64,000 nt of DNA. Source: Glossina fuscipes. Lineage: Eukaryota; Arthropoda; Insecta; Diptera; Glossinidae. The stretch lies in assembly GCF_014805625.2 (NCBI RefSeq), contig NW_023998452.1, forward strand, positions 1,656,308-1,720,307. Direction: 5' to 3'. The notes under the pieces are model-generated. The model had not been told where the DNA came from. It searched no databases and saw only the letters and a program-made list of their open reading frames with translations. The position numbers were made by a program, and so were the translations under genes. Positions 49,036 to 62,110 of this stretch are shown here, in pieces; within the stretch, counting starts at the first letter, position 1, and every line of letters starts with the position of its first letter.

Positions 49036-51239
49036 GTACTTCTGAATACTTGGTTGGTATCTCTGCGTACAGACATTAACTCACATTCACAATTTTATAA
49101 GCAAATGGCAAATAACCTCGTGATGGTTTTTCGATCCTTTATTTATTTACTTTTTTGTTGTTATTAGCGTTGTCTTCTTCCAGTTGTTTTTGTTTCGATT
49201 ACTTTGCGGTCTTTCCGACATCGCTGAAATTGAATTTTCACTTTTTTTGTCGCTCAATTTGCGAACGTAACCATTTTTTTTGTTTTCGGTCTTCGTTTCT
49301 CATTGTTTTTGTTGTTGATTTTTGGAAATATAAGTGTAATGCTTTTAAGGCGTCTCTCTCTATCTCGTTTGTTTCCGTTAAAGTAAATGTTTTATTCGAC
49401 GTAGCCGTCCAAACTTCACTTTAAATATTAATATTGTATTGATTTTTTAGTTCAGTTCGCTAATAGAGAAGATTTTGTGAACTTGACAGGCAATATGCCT
49501 GCAGGTGTTTTTTCTTTACACGCTCTAGTTCCTTGGCATTTGCGGTTACGCTGGCATTCTGAATTGTGGTGAGAAAATATTATCTAATATTAGGTGACCC
49601 GCAGTATGTTGAACTTTCAAGAACAGAACATTCCACACTTTGGGACCTAACAGTGCTGCATTCATTATACACACACATTATCACCCATTAAGTGTCTCTT
49701 GAACCATTTTTCCAGAAAAGCCCGATTTTTTTCCACACTCCACTATATAGAAATTTTTTAAATTTAGGAATTTCTTAGGAACAGACACAATTATATCCTT
49801 TTGTCGGCATACGATAATCGTCTCGATTAGAGTATAATTTGCGTCTTGCAAAAAAAGCTTAAATTTTTCTGCAATTGAGAAGAGAAGTGCACCTATTGCA
49901 TTTTTATATCTCCGGCTGTTTGTCACTTAGTTTACAATTAAGAAATAGTTCGGAGGTCACACTTGCTCAAAGAGCATAAATTTATTTTTAAAAAATCCCT
50001 TGAATATTTTACGCATTGCACTATGTCGTCGGGGAATAATTTTAACGTTCAATAATTCATTAATTTGTCCTCTTAAGTTAGACTAATTTTAGCATTTACG
50101 CGTACTAACAAGTTTATGGCGAAAAAATATTGGCAACGGAAAAATGTGTTACCAACTATTACTATACACAAACGTGTTCCGTGTGTAATTATGTAAAAGA
50201 AATGCTTGAAATTTCTCTTTACAATCATCAAGTCGAATGTGAATCGCTTCAAAATCGTGGAGAGCCGGAAACTCGTTTGCTTATTTCCCTTAATATTTTG
50301 ATCGCTTGAATGTATAACGGATCTTTAGGTTTTTAGATACGTAGCGCGTTTGGAAATAGTTAAAAATAATTTCTTTTTCGCTGTAACCAAAAGCTAAAAA
50401 AGGATTCGTGGGATTTGTTTGCGGAATTTTTTATGCTGTGTGCCGATTGCATGGGCGAGCTGTGTCGGGATCGATTCTAGTTTCATGCCATTTAAGGCAT
50501 TGTGTAGCTTAAAATTAATGATGAGTTTAAGGTGATTATATCACAATTTGTCCAAAGGTCTTTATATCCTACAAAAAACAAAGAATTTTGGATTACCTCC
50601 AAAGTTAAAGAGCAAAGTGAAAGGTACACCCATTGAAGAGAATGGAATAATATGATTTACACGTTAAAATATTATTGAAAGCCTTTTCTTTTAGTCTATT
50701 TTAAGGATAACAATTGTCTCTGGAACAATCACAAGCTACTAAAGATTCTCCGTGACTGTATAAACATGCTTTGAGGGACTTAAGTGGACGGGTGCGTGTA
50801 CAAGGTTCGAGCGTTAGTTTATCAGATTGCTTTTGCTAGCCATATGTTGCAACGTTATACTCTTCAATTAAGCGGAAATCTTATCAGGTATAATGTAAGT
50901 TTTATTTAAAAACAATTAAGCATGCTATAGTAGGGCAAGGCCGGTCATTGGGCCACTTCGCCTAATAAAGTCACTCAGCCATTTTCTTAGTAATACATCG
51001 AAAATTATACATTATATATACTATTGTAAATGCGTAATTTTCATCAAAGCCAAAGCCAATTTAGAATGCCTAAATACTACTACTAAATAATTTTAGTTGA
51101 GAAATTCTGGAAATTACAATAATATTTATTTATGGGGATACGTGCGTTTCCAATCATTTTTGAAAGCATTGTTCCTTGGGACAAAACAAGTCGGTGCACC
51201 TTATGTCATCGAAATATATCAAGAATTGCAACACAACTC

Positions 51240-51415
51240 ATGTGTGATCACAAGAAAACTGAATAAACATCAGACGGATAGCCGGACACACGGACGGCCA
51301 AGCTTGGAAAATGAATCTGAATCGATGCGTACAATAAAAATTGGCTCTTCTGGGAATTACGTCCGTACAAACTTAACATACCACAAGTTGTGTAGGATAT
51401 ACTGAAATCAAAAAA
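51240..51415 (-). repeat. Family R1, copy F (left half)
   Basis: Minus strand: TATATCCTACACAACTTGTG, GTATGTTAAGTTTGTACGGA, ATTTTTATTGTACGCATCGA, TTCAGATTCATTTT, GGCCGTCCGTGTGTCCGG. This copy shows the left terminus and the core joined in one piece, confirming block order. Confidence 0.55.
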
Positions 51416-54400
51416 GTTTTGACAACACCGCACCAAAACCCTCTCGCTCTAAGCGAGCATCTTCGACTGGTATACGTTCACGGCTCTGCTGCAAGCACAA
51501 TTATTACGTTTATCTAAGTTTTGCTTTATTGATCATTAAATCATAACAATGCTGATTATTATCCTTTAATAAATTTATCCACAACCGTATGTAGTTATTA
51601 TTAAATTTTCATTCAACAGTAACGATCCATAACAAATTTTCATTCAATTATCAGCACAATCGCGATACTCACGTATAAATACACCCGTATCTTATTACGT
51701 ATGTGTCGGAAAGTATAACATCTCTCTTCTATCGTTAGGGATGACCACGACCTTAACGCTTACGCTGAAAATCACTTAATTGCCAATTTACCACAATGAC
51801 TGCCGCAGTGTTTATATCTGTTAAGCTCCTTGTTAAACTGGGCAATATAAAGCAAATAAACTATAATAAGTTTTCGATGAATTCATTATCTATTTATCTG
51901 TGCATCTATGAATATGGATACGCATGATATCGTGTTTTTGTGCATGTACTGTATATTTTTCCTGTTTACTAAAGTTTACCGCTATAGTTAAAACACATTT
52001 TGGCGTATGCTTTGCGATTAATTTCTAAATTGAACTTTTCGCACATGCTATACTTCAAATATCGAAAGGTAAAAATAATGATTAGCTTTTCAAAAATTAC
52101 TGCACCACTAATAAGCTAAGATCTTGTTACAGTCGTTTAAAAACACTTCAATGTAAATATTACAAAGTATTTAACAAACGCAAGAATGTAAAAAAAATTA
52201 TTCCATTTTTGAACCCTCAAGAAGACGTCAAAATTCACAAAACAATCCATACACATCCTGGCAGCTTACAAGCTTTATTATTTATTTCATTCTACATACA
52301 TTCTAATATAAGAGAGAAGACGGACAATCGACACATTATGCCGACGACGATGCGTTAAGAAAAAGAAAAGAGAAGAAGAGTAAACCGCAGTGCGTTCAAA
52401 ATCATTTTATGTTATTACATTATTTTTCGGTATCTTTTCGGCAACTCATTGAAGAAATTTTTGTAGACGGATTACGATTATTGTCAGACTTGATCTTTGG
52501 AGCTGCTTTCAAAAATTTGTGGTTCATGTCTTAGTATTTGCCACTGGCATGTATGAGGAAACTTAAACTGAGTTTTAGACTTTTCGTCTTAAAAAACTGA
52601 AGGACTATTTTTCACTCTTCTTGTTTCAATGATAAAATAAATTTGATCCTGTGTCCATAACAAAAGTTAATTAATCTCCATCGTACTCTTTTTGTTAACT
52701 TTTAGAGTCCGTAGGACAAATAAACGCCAAATGGCGTCTCACTTTATCGACATATCTGCCTTTTGCAAACACCCCTTTTTAAGAGCTAGTTTGAAAAATT
52801 AAGGCAACAGAGCTGACATATATTTTTAGTTTACCTTGACGGACTACGTTCGAAAAAAATTAACGAGCTTTCCCTATAAACGTTGCTATGTTTGTTAAAA
52901 AATTGAAATCCTTTAAAACACATAAAAGAATTTTCAAAAGTCGTTATTGAAAACTTGAAGACCATCGAAAATATCTAACCAAACTTTGTCGTAAGTAGTG
53001 ATCCAGGAGCTCTAAAGTTTCGAAAATAAAATGATGTCACTGACATCTGTCAGAATGTTTATAAATTTTCTTTAAGATAAGTGAATATATGTAGACATTT
53101 TCTATGTTATAATATGGGTTAATCCTTTCAATAGATTTATTATTATTACTACATACAGGTTTCATTTTAAATTTGATACGATAATCGTGAAATCAAAAAT
53201 AACAAATCAAATATCAATCAACGATTTATTGTTAAGTAGAGTGGGTTGAGAAATACTGGGCTTCTTAATCATAATTTTGACTCTAGTTAATTTATTGTTC
53301 AGCATTGAATAATTTTTCTGAGAGCTCAAAATATTTTAGACGTTTTCTGTTACAGATTTTGAACTTCAATTGTTTCACACAAAAAGTGTGAACAGTAAAT
53401 ATACGCAAGTGAATCGAATTAATTCTAAAGGTAAAATAGAAGATCATTTGTCCTCGCCCATATAAATTTCTTAAAGAGAATGCTTGTAGCGTTTCAACTT
53501 TCTTATTAACCGTGGTTTAGTTCAGTTTTTGTTCATATTAATTGTTTTAATATTTCAACCGCCATAGTGGCTTTCGCTAAATGAAAATTTACGTGTACGT
53601 TGTTGTATGAACGGTAAGAAAATTAAATCGTTACCATAGGTTGCCCAAGGACACAAGTAAATTCATAAAATTTAGATCGCGGAATACATAAAATTATAAT
53701 TAACCTCAACCAGCCAGCGCAAAATGCAAAGTTATCTCTAAACGTGCACCTTAACGTGTGCAAAAAAAAAAAGAAAAATCACAATTGCACACATGCTAAT
53801 ATGTACATAACATAACATAAAGAAGCGTAAGGAAGTATACATACACTATAGAATTTTACTATAAATTATATTGCACGGGTTACGCTATGTTACGGAGTGT
53901 TTATGATTATTTACACATACACCTAAGCATATAAGACGCATAGATATATATACGTATATATATATATATAGATATATAAACGTATATTTATATACGTTAA
54001 TTAAGGGCACAAAACGATTATGTGTTTGTTTCATAGGCACGTATAATTTATATGTGCGTGCGTTTATGAGAGAGTTGGTAAATGTTAAGATGCGATTAAA
54101 GCGTAGGAACTAAAACTAGTTTAACTAACTGTAAAATTTTTGCATTATGTGATTCCGTTTCTCGTTGAATGTTGGCAGCATCATGCATACTATCTCTCCC
54201 GTATACATGAATTTTCTATCTAAACCAAATAAAATAAAGAAACACTTTTACGAAGTATTGCATATTTCTTGGCTGAAATCAGAATAAATATCAAATGTAA
54301 AAACAGAAGAAAACTACACATACTGTATTATTACTAAACGAACGAATGTATGCATAAATGTATGTAATAAAGTATGTGTAGGAATATAATGCTGTGAAGT

Positions 54401-54494
54401 GCAACAAACCGTGAAAGATAAAATACCTTCTATTTACTGAAGGAGAGTGAAGTTTTTACAATCAGACACACATACACAAACATATACATACAAG

Positions 54495-54522
54495 CACACA
54501 CACACACACACACACACACACA
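54495..54522. repeat. (CA)14 microsatellite
   Basis: Uninterrupted CA repeat followed by CATGC. Confidence 0.85.
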
Positions 54523-55769
54523 TGCAAAAGCGTTAGTTAGCAAATCTATTATTGCAGATAGAGACTATAAGAGATGGGGCAAATAGCAAAGGCGAATAGA
54601 CGAGTTCATAAGAGGTGCAGATGGGCTGTCGAACGGAGCAAAATGCAAGAGAGACAGAGAACATAAATTGTTAAAATAACAGGTAATTTATTTAAGACAA
54701 CAAAATCCAACTACCAACACACACACACACATATTGCAGTTTGTTTTATCCTCATTCGAACTTTCCATCTCACTTATGTTGTTAAATAGGAGAATTTAAC
54801 AACACAAGTGTACAAGAGCATAAGTACGAGTACGGTAAAGATATTAATATATGCAGATTTTTCTAACACAACAAAATTTACAAAAAAAAAAAAGTAAACA
54901 TATAAAATGTACAAAAATTGTACAAATTTTTAATAGAATAAAATTAAACTACAGAGTATACCTGCAACACTTTTGCTGACAAAATGAATTCGGTGCCAGA
55001 AGGATACACAACTGTCAAGATAGGTATTATTTAAATTGCAAATAAATATGGTGATGTGGAGAGAAAATGTATTTTCAGTTTTCCTCAAGACAAGGATTAA
55101 CAGAAGAAAAGTAAAACGAATTAAATGTGCTTTCAAAAAATTACAAAACGAAATCAAAACAAAATAAAAAAGAACCAACGAACCTCACTGCGTCTCATTT
55201 ATGCATATGACACACAAAATTCTTACATACTTTGACATTTTTACAAAAGAGAACTAGGAAGGAAGAACAACTAACTGAATGAAGAGGAAAAAAACCTTAT
55301 TCTTGATAGAAAGAAAATCCGACTATTAGTAAAGAGAGCAAAACAAAACAAAAATTGAGACATTCGTACTAAACCTTATTTCTTTATTATGATTCCTTTT
55401 CATTTTATTCACTGATGTTGTTTTTAAAATTACATTAAAACATCAGTTTTATTAGGCATTTATGCAAACAAAATATTCATGCGACGACGAGTCCTTGCAC
55501 ACCTTTTGCAGGAGACACAATTTTTTTTTTTTTAATTTTTGATTAAATTCAAATAATTTGCATTTCAAAATTTTTTTACAAAATTTCCATTGACAACTAC
55601 AGTGATGTGGAAGAAATCTTGAAATTTGAAAATGTGAACCTTTGTCAAATTTCGCACAACGCAAAATCAGAAAGATATTGATTCGCAGAAGTTCTTCATA
55701 AAATACAAGTGAACAGAAAAAGATAGGGGGTGTGCGTTGAGTTTGTTTTTTTCTGCTATGCGTGTTGGC

Positions 55770-56010
55770 CCGTAATAGCAGCTTGCGCGCTTAGCAATCC
55801 ATGACACCTATGTGCCAGAGCTACACACCACACAGCTCGGCGATCCCTCTCCTCCGCGGGACCACCGCGTTTGGTATTACTTCGTGGAGGCTGATTGTAA
55901 TTAGTGCTCTTCCAATGGTGGAACCTTAGTGGAATACCCTATTGGCTTCCACTCCTTTTTCCCTATCCGCTCTGCATCGAACCGCCTTAGTTCTTGGAAT
56001 GTCTTGGTTA
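55770..56010. other. Unassigned GC-richer island
   Basis: About 240 bp of high G+C for this window (CTCCTCCGCGGGACCACCGC and following). Both edges fall off into AT-rich DNA. No motif recognised; possibly an untranslated end of a LINE or a SINE. Confidence 0.35.
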
Positions 56011-57283
56011 CAAAATCATTGATAGCCTATGTGAGTGAGCGTGCGTATTTATGCATAGTAAGAGACATACGGGAAACCGAATATCGTTGACCCTAAAAAC
56101 ACGTTGAAGAGACTTAGCAGAAATTCGTGGGATCCTCATTTGAATTAATTAGAATCGTTTCTCCATTCGTAAACAAGTCGAGCGTTGTTGAAATTGAGAA
56201 TTTTAAGATGATAGTATGCATGCTGGTTGCTAAGGACGTCTTCTGTATATCTTTAGAACTAGTATAAAAGCACTCGACGAGAACGAAATCAAGTTTTATT
56301 CAATTTTGTGTACCCACTCCTCAGTAGTATTACTTTAGAACGGAGATAAAAAATGTCGTCTTAACATTTGAAATGTCATTTAGAAATAAATATAAAAATT
56401 CAGATATAATGAGAAGCGTTTGCGGATTGCTCTCGTAATCGACAAAGGTATAGCGGCTACGAGATCAAGTCTCCTTCCTCTAAACAAATAATGATAAAAG
56501 TTAGTTGCGTCAAAAGCGTTTTATATTCAGCTCTATTTAATCTAAATAAACTCGGGTTTAACAATTTAACATAAATGATAAATATCTTTATATATTCCAA
56601 TGCATTTCTTATTACATTAGACATAAATAATATAGAGGTAATATGCATACATCCATAAATCTTGAACAGAAAGTGAAGCAAAAAACAAAATCTCTGTAAA
56701 TTGTTTAGTAAAGTCAAATAAAAACTTCATCATGTGAATTTCTTGTCAGCAGAAAAGAGAAAGAAAAAAAAAAAAAAAAAGACCAACAAAACGAAGATGA
56801 CAAAATGTATTCTCGAAATTGAAAAATATATTATAAAATGGCATAAAATATGAAGAATTATACGCAAGCAGAAAATAAACAACTTCACCAACGGATACCG
56901 GATACTCAGCTATTGAAATAGGTTTTTCGTCTTCTTTCCTTTTTTTTTTCTTGGCTTTTCTTCGGCTTTTTTTTTTAGGAAAACCGTTAAACAACCGGAC
57001 ATCGACTTTTGGATCCCCTCCAATGAATGGATGTGTTACATTCCTGAAAAGCCGTTATTCGCAGAGTGGAAGTTAGTGTAGACATCTAAATCGCAAATAC
57101 TTGCAGCAATAGTCATAGTAAGCAATTATTTGTCTTTAGTTGCAATCAGTCGGCTCTAGTCCTTAATGGATTTTTAAAGAGTTATGGCTCTTGCATGTGC
57201 ACGCAAAATGAAAACAAAACACAAGAAAGTCAGTCTGGTCGAAACCTTTTGTTGCTTCTTAGCAATCCTCTTTATACACTACA

Positions 57284-57670
57284 CCATCGGTCATATTAGG
57301 ATGCATTATGTTTGTACGGATGTAGGCAACATCCAGAAGCATGGAGATAGACCCACTTTTTATTATGCCGATCGCTTCAGCATGACTTTTTAAATCGATT
57401 TCAACTTGTCTGTCCGGTTGTCCGTCTTGTGTTCTAGTGTTCAACATGTAGATGGCAATTTTTGAGATATTTTGATGAAATATGGTACAATGGAAAATGG
57501 TTCGGATAGGATCACTTTTCGGTTACTCTCCACATAAAAACTTATATCGAAAAGTCATTACATGAATAGCTGTTTTAAGGGAAATAGTATAAGGTATTTA
57601 ATGATGGGCTGTGGTCTGCTGTAGCGCTTTTACTTATTTAAAGCATTTTTTCTAACCAAAGAAAATCAAC
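57284..57670 (+). repeat. Family R1, copy B (long)
   Basis: Contains CCACTTTTTATTATGCCGATCG, a GTCTGTCCG..GTCCGTCTTG segment, GAGATATTTTGATGAAAT, GAAAATGGTTCGGATAGG, and the distal ATTTAATGATGGGCTGTGG block. The last two tie it closely to copy A and define a unit of roughly 370 bp or more. Confidence 0.6.
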
Positions 57671-58323
57671 AATTAGAGTAAGAATTATTAAAAACTTACG
57701 TAGCACGTTACATTTTCAGCGCAATTGCATTGTTCTCTGCGAGTCCTCATTGAGCATCAGTTCAATCCATTTCAGAACGATTTGGAACGGAATCCCAAAA
57801 AAAGGCATACAAATAATCAGAATGGAATGTATGTGGATTTAATTAAGTCGATTGTGTACAATTTTTTATTATAAAGGGTATGTAAGAAGTTTAGTAGACT
57901 TTTTCTTTTATAGTGGCCGCCTGTAAAGAATGGAAAAAATATGACGAAACACCGTTGCTGACACTGCAGTAACATGCCACTCGGCTGAACACTATCGCTT
58001 TATTCCTCCTTCCAATTTCTCTGAATAAAAATTTATAATTTTATACTTTGTACTTTGGTAGAGTTCGCTTTACCTCGATATCATAGTTTTATAGCAATGT
58101 GCGCATTTTTATATATATATATATATAATATATATTTTTTTTTACTTGTTTGACTTCTAAAAAGTTTTAACGACTTTTACTGAAGTATCATGAACGGCTT
58201 ACGGATAAAAATCCATTTCTGCTGTTAAGACATAAAGGAGAAGATATCGTAGAAAACAATGATAAGGGAGAGGTAAGCTGACAGCAAAATGTATGTATAT
58301 TGCAGACGTGGTGCACAATTATA

Positions 58324-58363
58324 GCAACAACAACAACAACAACAACAATAATAATAATAATAA
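58324..58363. repeat. Compound (CAA)n(TAA)n microsatellite
   Basis: CAA units pass directly into TAA units, consistent with a C-to-T change spreading by slippage. A related AAC/AAT mixture is at 59421-59457. Confidence 0.8.
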
Positions 58364-59867
58364 AATGTAATATAAAGTCGTGCGTTTTACGGCGATCCTA
58401 ACAGCGGACGAGACTAACTTGAAAGCAATAATTTGCGGTTTGATTACGGAAGAGCTAAAGCTGTATATGTTAAGGTGCGTAGTTATGAGAATATTTTGAT
58501 AATAAATAGGAAAAATGTTTTATGCGCCTTCCTTCTAAAGCTCAAATTATTTGCAAATATTTTTCCAAAAAAATTGCTTTTGCTTTGCTTCAAGTTATTC
58601 AAATCATTTGTTTTCTCTTTCTACTTCTGTCCTGCAGCAATATTTAAAAACTGGGCCTATTAGTGATTGCTCTTTCCCCAAATAGGGAATGGACCATTGA
58701 TCTGTACTTAAAGTAAACTCTAATAATAAATAATAACATTCGCCTTACTGCATAACTGAGAGAGAGCTCACTTGAAAATCTGTTCGAAAAGTGAAGACAA
58801 GAAAACGATTATCGATTACTTTTCACTATCTCTGGCTAAGCATGAAATTTATGAAAATAAGTTCTTATGAAGAAATTATGAGGTTTAACAACATGCTCGA
58901 AACGATTTACGATCAAAGCTTGATTATCACAAGTCAATTAAGCTTTTTGTTCGGCTTTTTGTGCGTAAAATCTGTTAATTGAGTTAAATCCGTTCAAAAT
59001 TATGCTTATTATTACTATATATATACTGTTTTTGATATGAATCGATAAGCGATGCAACGTAGATCTTTTTTCGTGTTGTTCAAGTGATGTTTTTCGTTTG
59101 ACTTTAACGACACTCATTTGTCTTTCGTTCAGAGTAAGCTGTAGCTGTAGCTACTATTTACCTACCTTTCTTTCTTTGCAACCTTCTCCATCACTTGCAA
59201 ATGATAGCCGATATGTACGGGATATGTACGGGTTTAAGCCGTTGGTAAGCTAACAAGTCCTTCGAAAGTCGGCCACCTTTTGAAAAATTATTCAAATAAA
59301 TCAAATTAATCTTTAAAAAGTCCAACTTACGATTGTTGCTATTTATATATATATATACTTAAGACTTAACTGCACGTTACATGTAAACAGAATTTCACGA
59401 TAATTCTTGTGAGCAAATCGACAACAACAACAATAATAATAACAACAACAACAACAAAACGAATGGCAACAGTACGTATACTTATTTCGTTTTTCAACTT
59501 TGCATTGAATCATATGTCATTTGCGGTGTTGTTGTTGCCGTTCTTGTTGGGTTATCCACGTGACCTTTGAAGGGATGGAATGAATAATTTCAGCAACAGG
59601 ACGGATAACGCAAGCGGCTCGTGTTACATTCCGCCAACTGTTGTTACTTCTGCTTACCGCTAACGCCGACGTTACTTTGTCTTGTTTAACAAAGCGCATA
59701 AATTCACATGCACGAGCAAGTGCTGTATCCTACAATAGCATACACACGCGTGTGCATATACTTTAAAAAAAAAGAGACCATATGTTTTCTACACATACAC
59801 AATCAGGAATATACACATGCATGTCGTGGGTGTGAAACCAGTTGGATATGTAACATGCAAAACCTGT

Positions 59868-60001
59868 CACACACACACACACACACACGGGTTGCCATTG
59901 TTTGTTTTCGGATTTTGTAACCCTCCTTCCCGTTGCCTACTTACAACTTTATTTTGTTGTCCTTGTGTTCGTTGTATGTGTGTGTGTGTGTGTGTGTGTG
60001 T
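59868..60001. repeat. Opposed (CA)n and (TG)n microsatellites
   Basis: (CA)10 at 59868-59888 and (TG)13 at 59976-60001 are complementary and 87 bp apart, so they can form a stem. Confidence 0.8.
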
Positions 60002-61277
60002 TTATGCCATGCTAGTCTACATATGTAGGCATAGAAACTGCTGAATAAGCCCTTCAAGTAAACCCTATTATACACATAGTTGGACAATCGTTTGCTACTC
60101 GGTTTGTCGGCTTATCCTTGTGTTGTCATTCACTTGGCCTCATAAAGTTTTCTAGTTATCTTATTAAATACTTTTTCTTTTATGATTATTTTTTCTTTTT
60201 TTTTTTCGTCTTATTTTTTTAAATCATTCTTTAACTTTTTACCTCACCCCCAGTTTTGTGATTTATTTCATTTGTTTTATTTAAAAAACTGTTAAAAAAG
60301 TTTAACTTGTCATGGAGCTGCTTTTCTTGCTTCTTTTTTCTTTTTTTCTTTACAGAAGCAAAATAAACTCTATTTTCCATGCTTATCAATACGATTCCAG
60401 ATCTAGTTACATTTCAATGCGTATACGCGCACAACAGGCATTGGCAAGCGCTTACATTCAATTTTATTCAGTTTTAAAATTTTAGAAATCGTACAGAGAT
60501 GCCTTGTGTTTGCTTATTGAATTATATCCTGAATAACAAGTGTTAGTTGATTTAAAGATATCACTTTTAAAGAGGTGTGAACGTGTGCATGAGTGCATTC
60601 TCGTTCATTTTAAAATTTTGTGACGGCTTCAACATCGGATATTATTATTTGGCACTCGCAGGCGATGTTTACTATAGGGACGCATGATGTGAGGAGCGTA
60701 TGCTTAGCAATTTTTCACATGCAGATGCATACATTTTTACAAACGTACGGACACTTTGATACGTGTGCAAATACGTTTAACATATGAACGGAGCATGTGA
60801 AAAGATTTTATACAAATAAAGAAAATTGTACTTTTCTTATTTATTAGAAATCAAATCAAGTCTCGAAAGAGCTAAAGTTTGCTTATATTCATTTTAACCG
60901 GTTCAGGGCCCAATTGCTGTATAAAGAAACCGCTGTTATTGTTAGTTTATCTACACTTGAGAGCAAAAAAATCGCACATACTCTACATTTTCATCTCGCA
61001 CCTAAATATTTATTAAACTAAATTTACGTTGACAAGATAACTCCAATTAAATTAAAGTATGCAGGGTTAGCTTTTCAAACACACATAATGCTTTCCCTTA
61101 CACCTTTAAATTTCAAAATCGTTGCAGTGGCAATAAAACAAGAGAAATACACAAAATCAATCGTTGCAAGTATAAAAGTATAAGGATTGAGGGAAATGAT
61201 AGAAATGGTATTGTTTGGATACCAACTCGCCGTCTGAATAGTTCTTTGTCGAATATGGGACTATTCAGAACAAGAAA

Positions 61278-62110
61278 ATGGAGACAATAGCGGAAGCAGC
61301 GTTTCAAGTGGTTACACTGATTGAAGCTGGGCAAAACCAAGTGGCACAACAGTTAAGTTTAAGTAGATACGCTGTTGGGCGTGTATATCAGGGATATCAA
61401 GAGATCGGTGGCCGAAAACGTATTACAACACAGCGTGATGACCGATTACTTGTCAAGACATCACTATGAAAGCGCCGATCGAATGCAGTTCAACTGCAGC
61501 AGCACCAAAAAATTAGACAAATGGGAATCAGTCGGTTCACGGTTAGAAGAAGATTAGCTGAAGATGGCTTCACGGCGAGCAGACCGGCAACACGCACGAA
61601 ATTGATTGCAACCCATCGATAGACGCACCTTCAGTTCCCTTGAAAACATGTGAATTGGGCTATGGATCAATGGAAGGCAGCATTGTTCTCTGACGTGTAC
61701 AGGTAGCGCTTTAATACTAACGAAGGACGGTAAAGATTTCCCCAAAGAGCCGGTGAGTGTTTCGCACAATACTGCATCTCTGAACGTGTGTGATATGGCG
61801 TTAGTTTGTGTATATTTTGCGGAAGCATGACAACGCAAGAACACATACCGCTGCTGTAATGCGCCAGCAATTGCAGACGTTTGATGAGCTGGTTATTATG
61901 TGGCCTGCTCGAAGCCCAAAACACGTATGAGACTAGCGGGAAGACGAGTACAAGCCAGAAACTTTGCGCCTACCAGTTTCGGAGGAGTTCGAACCGTAAT
62001 CAAAGAAAAATGGTATAGGATACCGCAGAATTTGGTAAAAAAAACCTATTCGATGAAAAATTGAATGGAAGTTTCTGTTGGGGCTGTTCTGAAGGGTGAT
62101 ACCTCGTATT
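61278..62110 (+). pseudogene. Tc1-like transposase, internally deleted and frameshifted
   Basis: The plus strand opens with METIAEAAFQVVTLIEAGQN and continues RYAVGRVYQGYQEIGG and RDDRLLVKTSL, the N-terminal HTH of Tc1-like transposases. Further pieces follow in shifting frames: RRRLAEDGFTASRPATRTKL, then ELGYGSMEGSIVL-type text (usual NWxxxQWxxVLFSDE), ARTHTAAVMRQQLQTFDELV, MWPARSP, and the tail FGGVRTVIKEKWYRIPQNLV. The block between the first catalytic Asp region and NARTHTAA is shorter than in intact elements, indicating an internal deletion. Several stops and frameshifts make it non-functional. Terminal inverted repeats were not identified. Confidence 0.8.

Larger units (their letters stand above)
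25088..61277. other. 36-kb coding-free stretch upstream of the Ets98B start codon
   Basis: No further coding exon was recognised on either strand. Because the Ets98B ATG follows a splice acceptor, the non-coding first exon(s) and promoter lie somewhere upstream. This stretch is therefore partly or wholly intron 5' of the coding exons, and a natural place for enhancers. It holds R1 copies B, F, G and H, the two tandem duplications, hairpins, the inverted-repeat element and many simple repeats. Confidence 0.5.
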
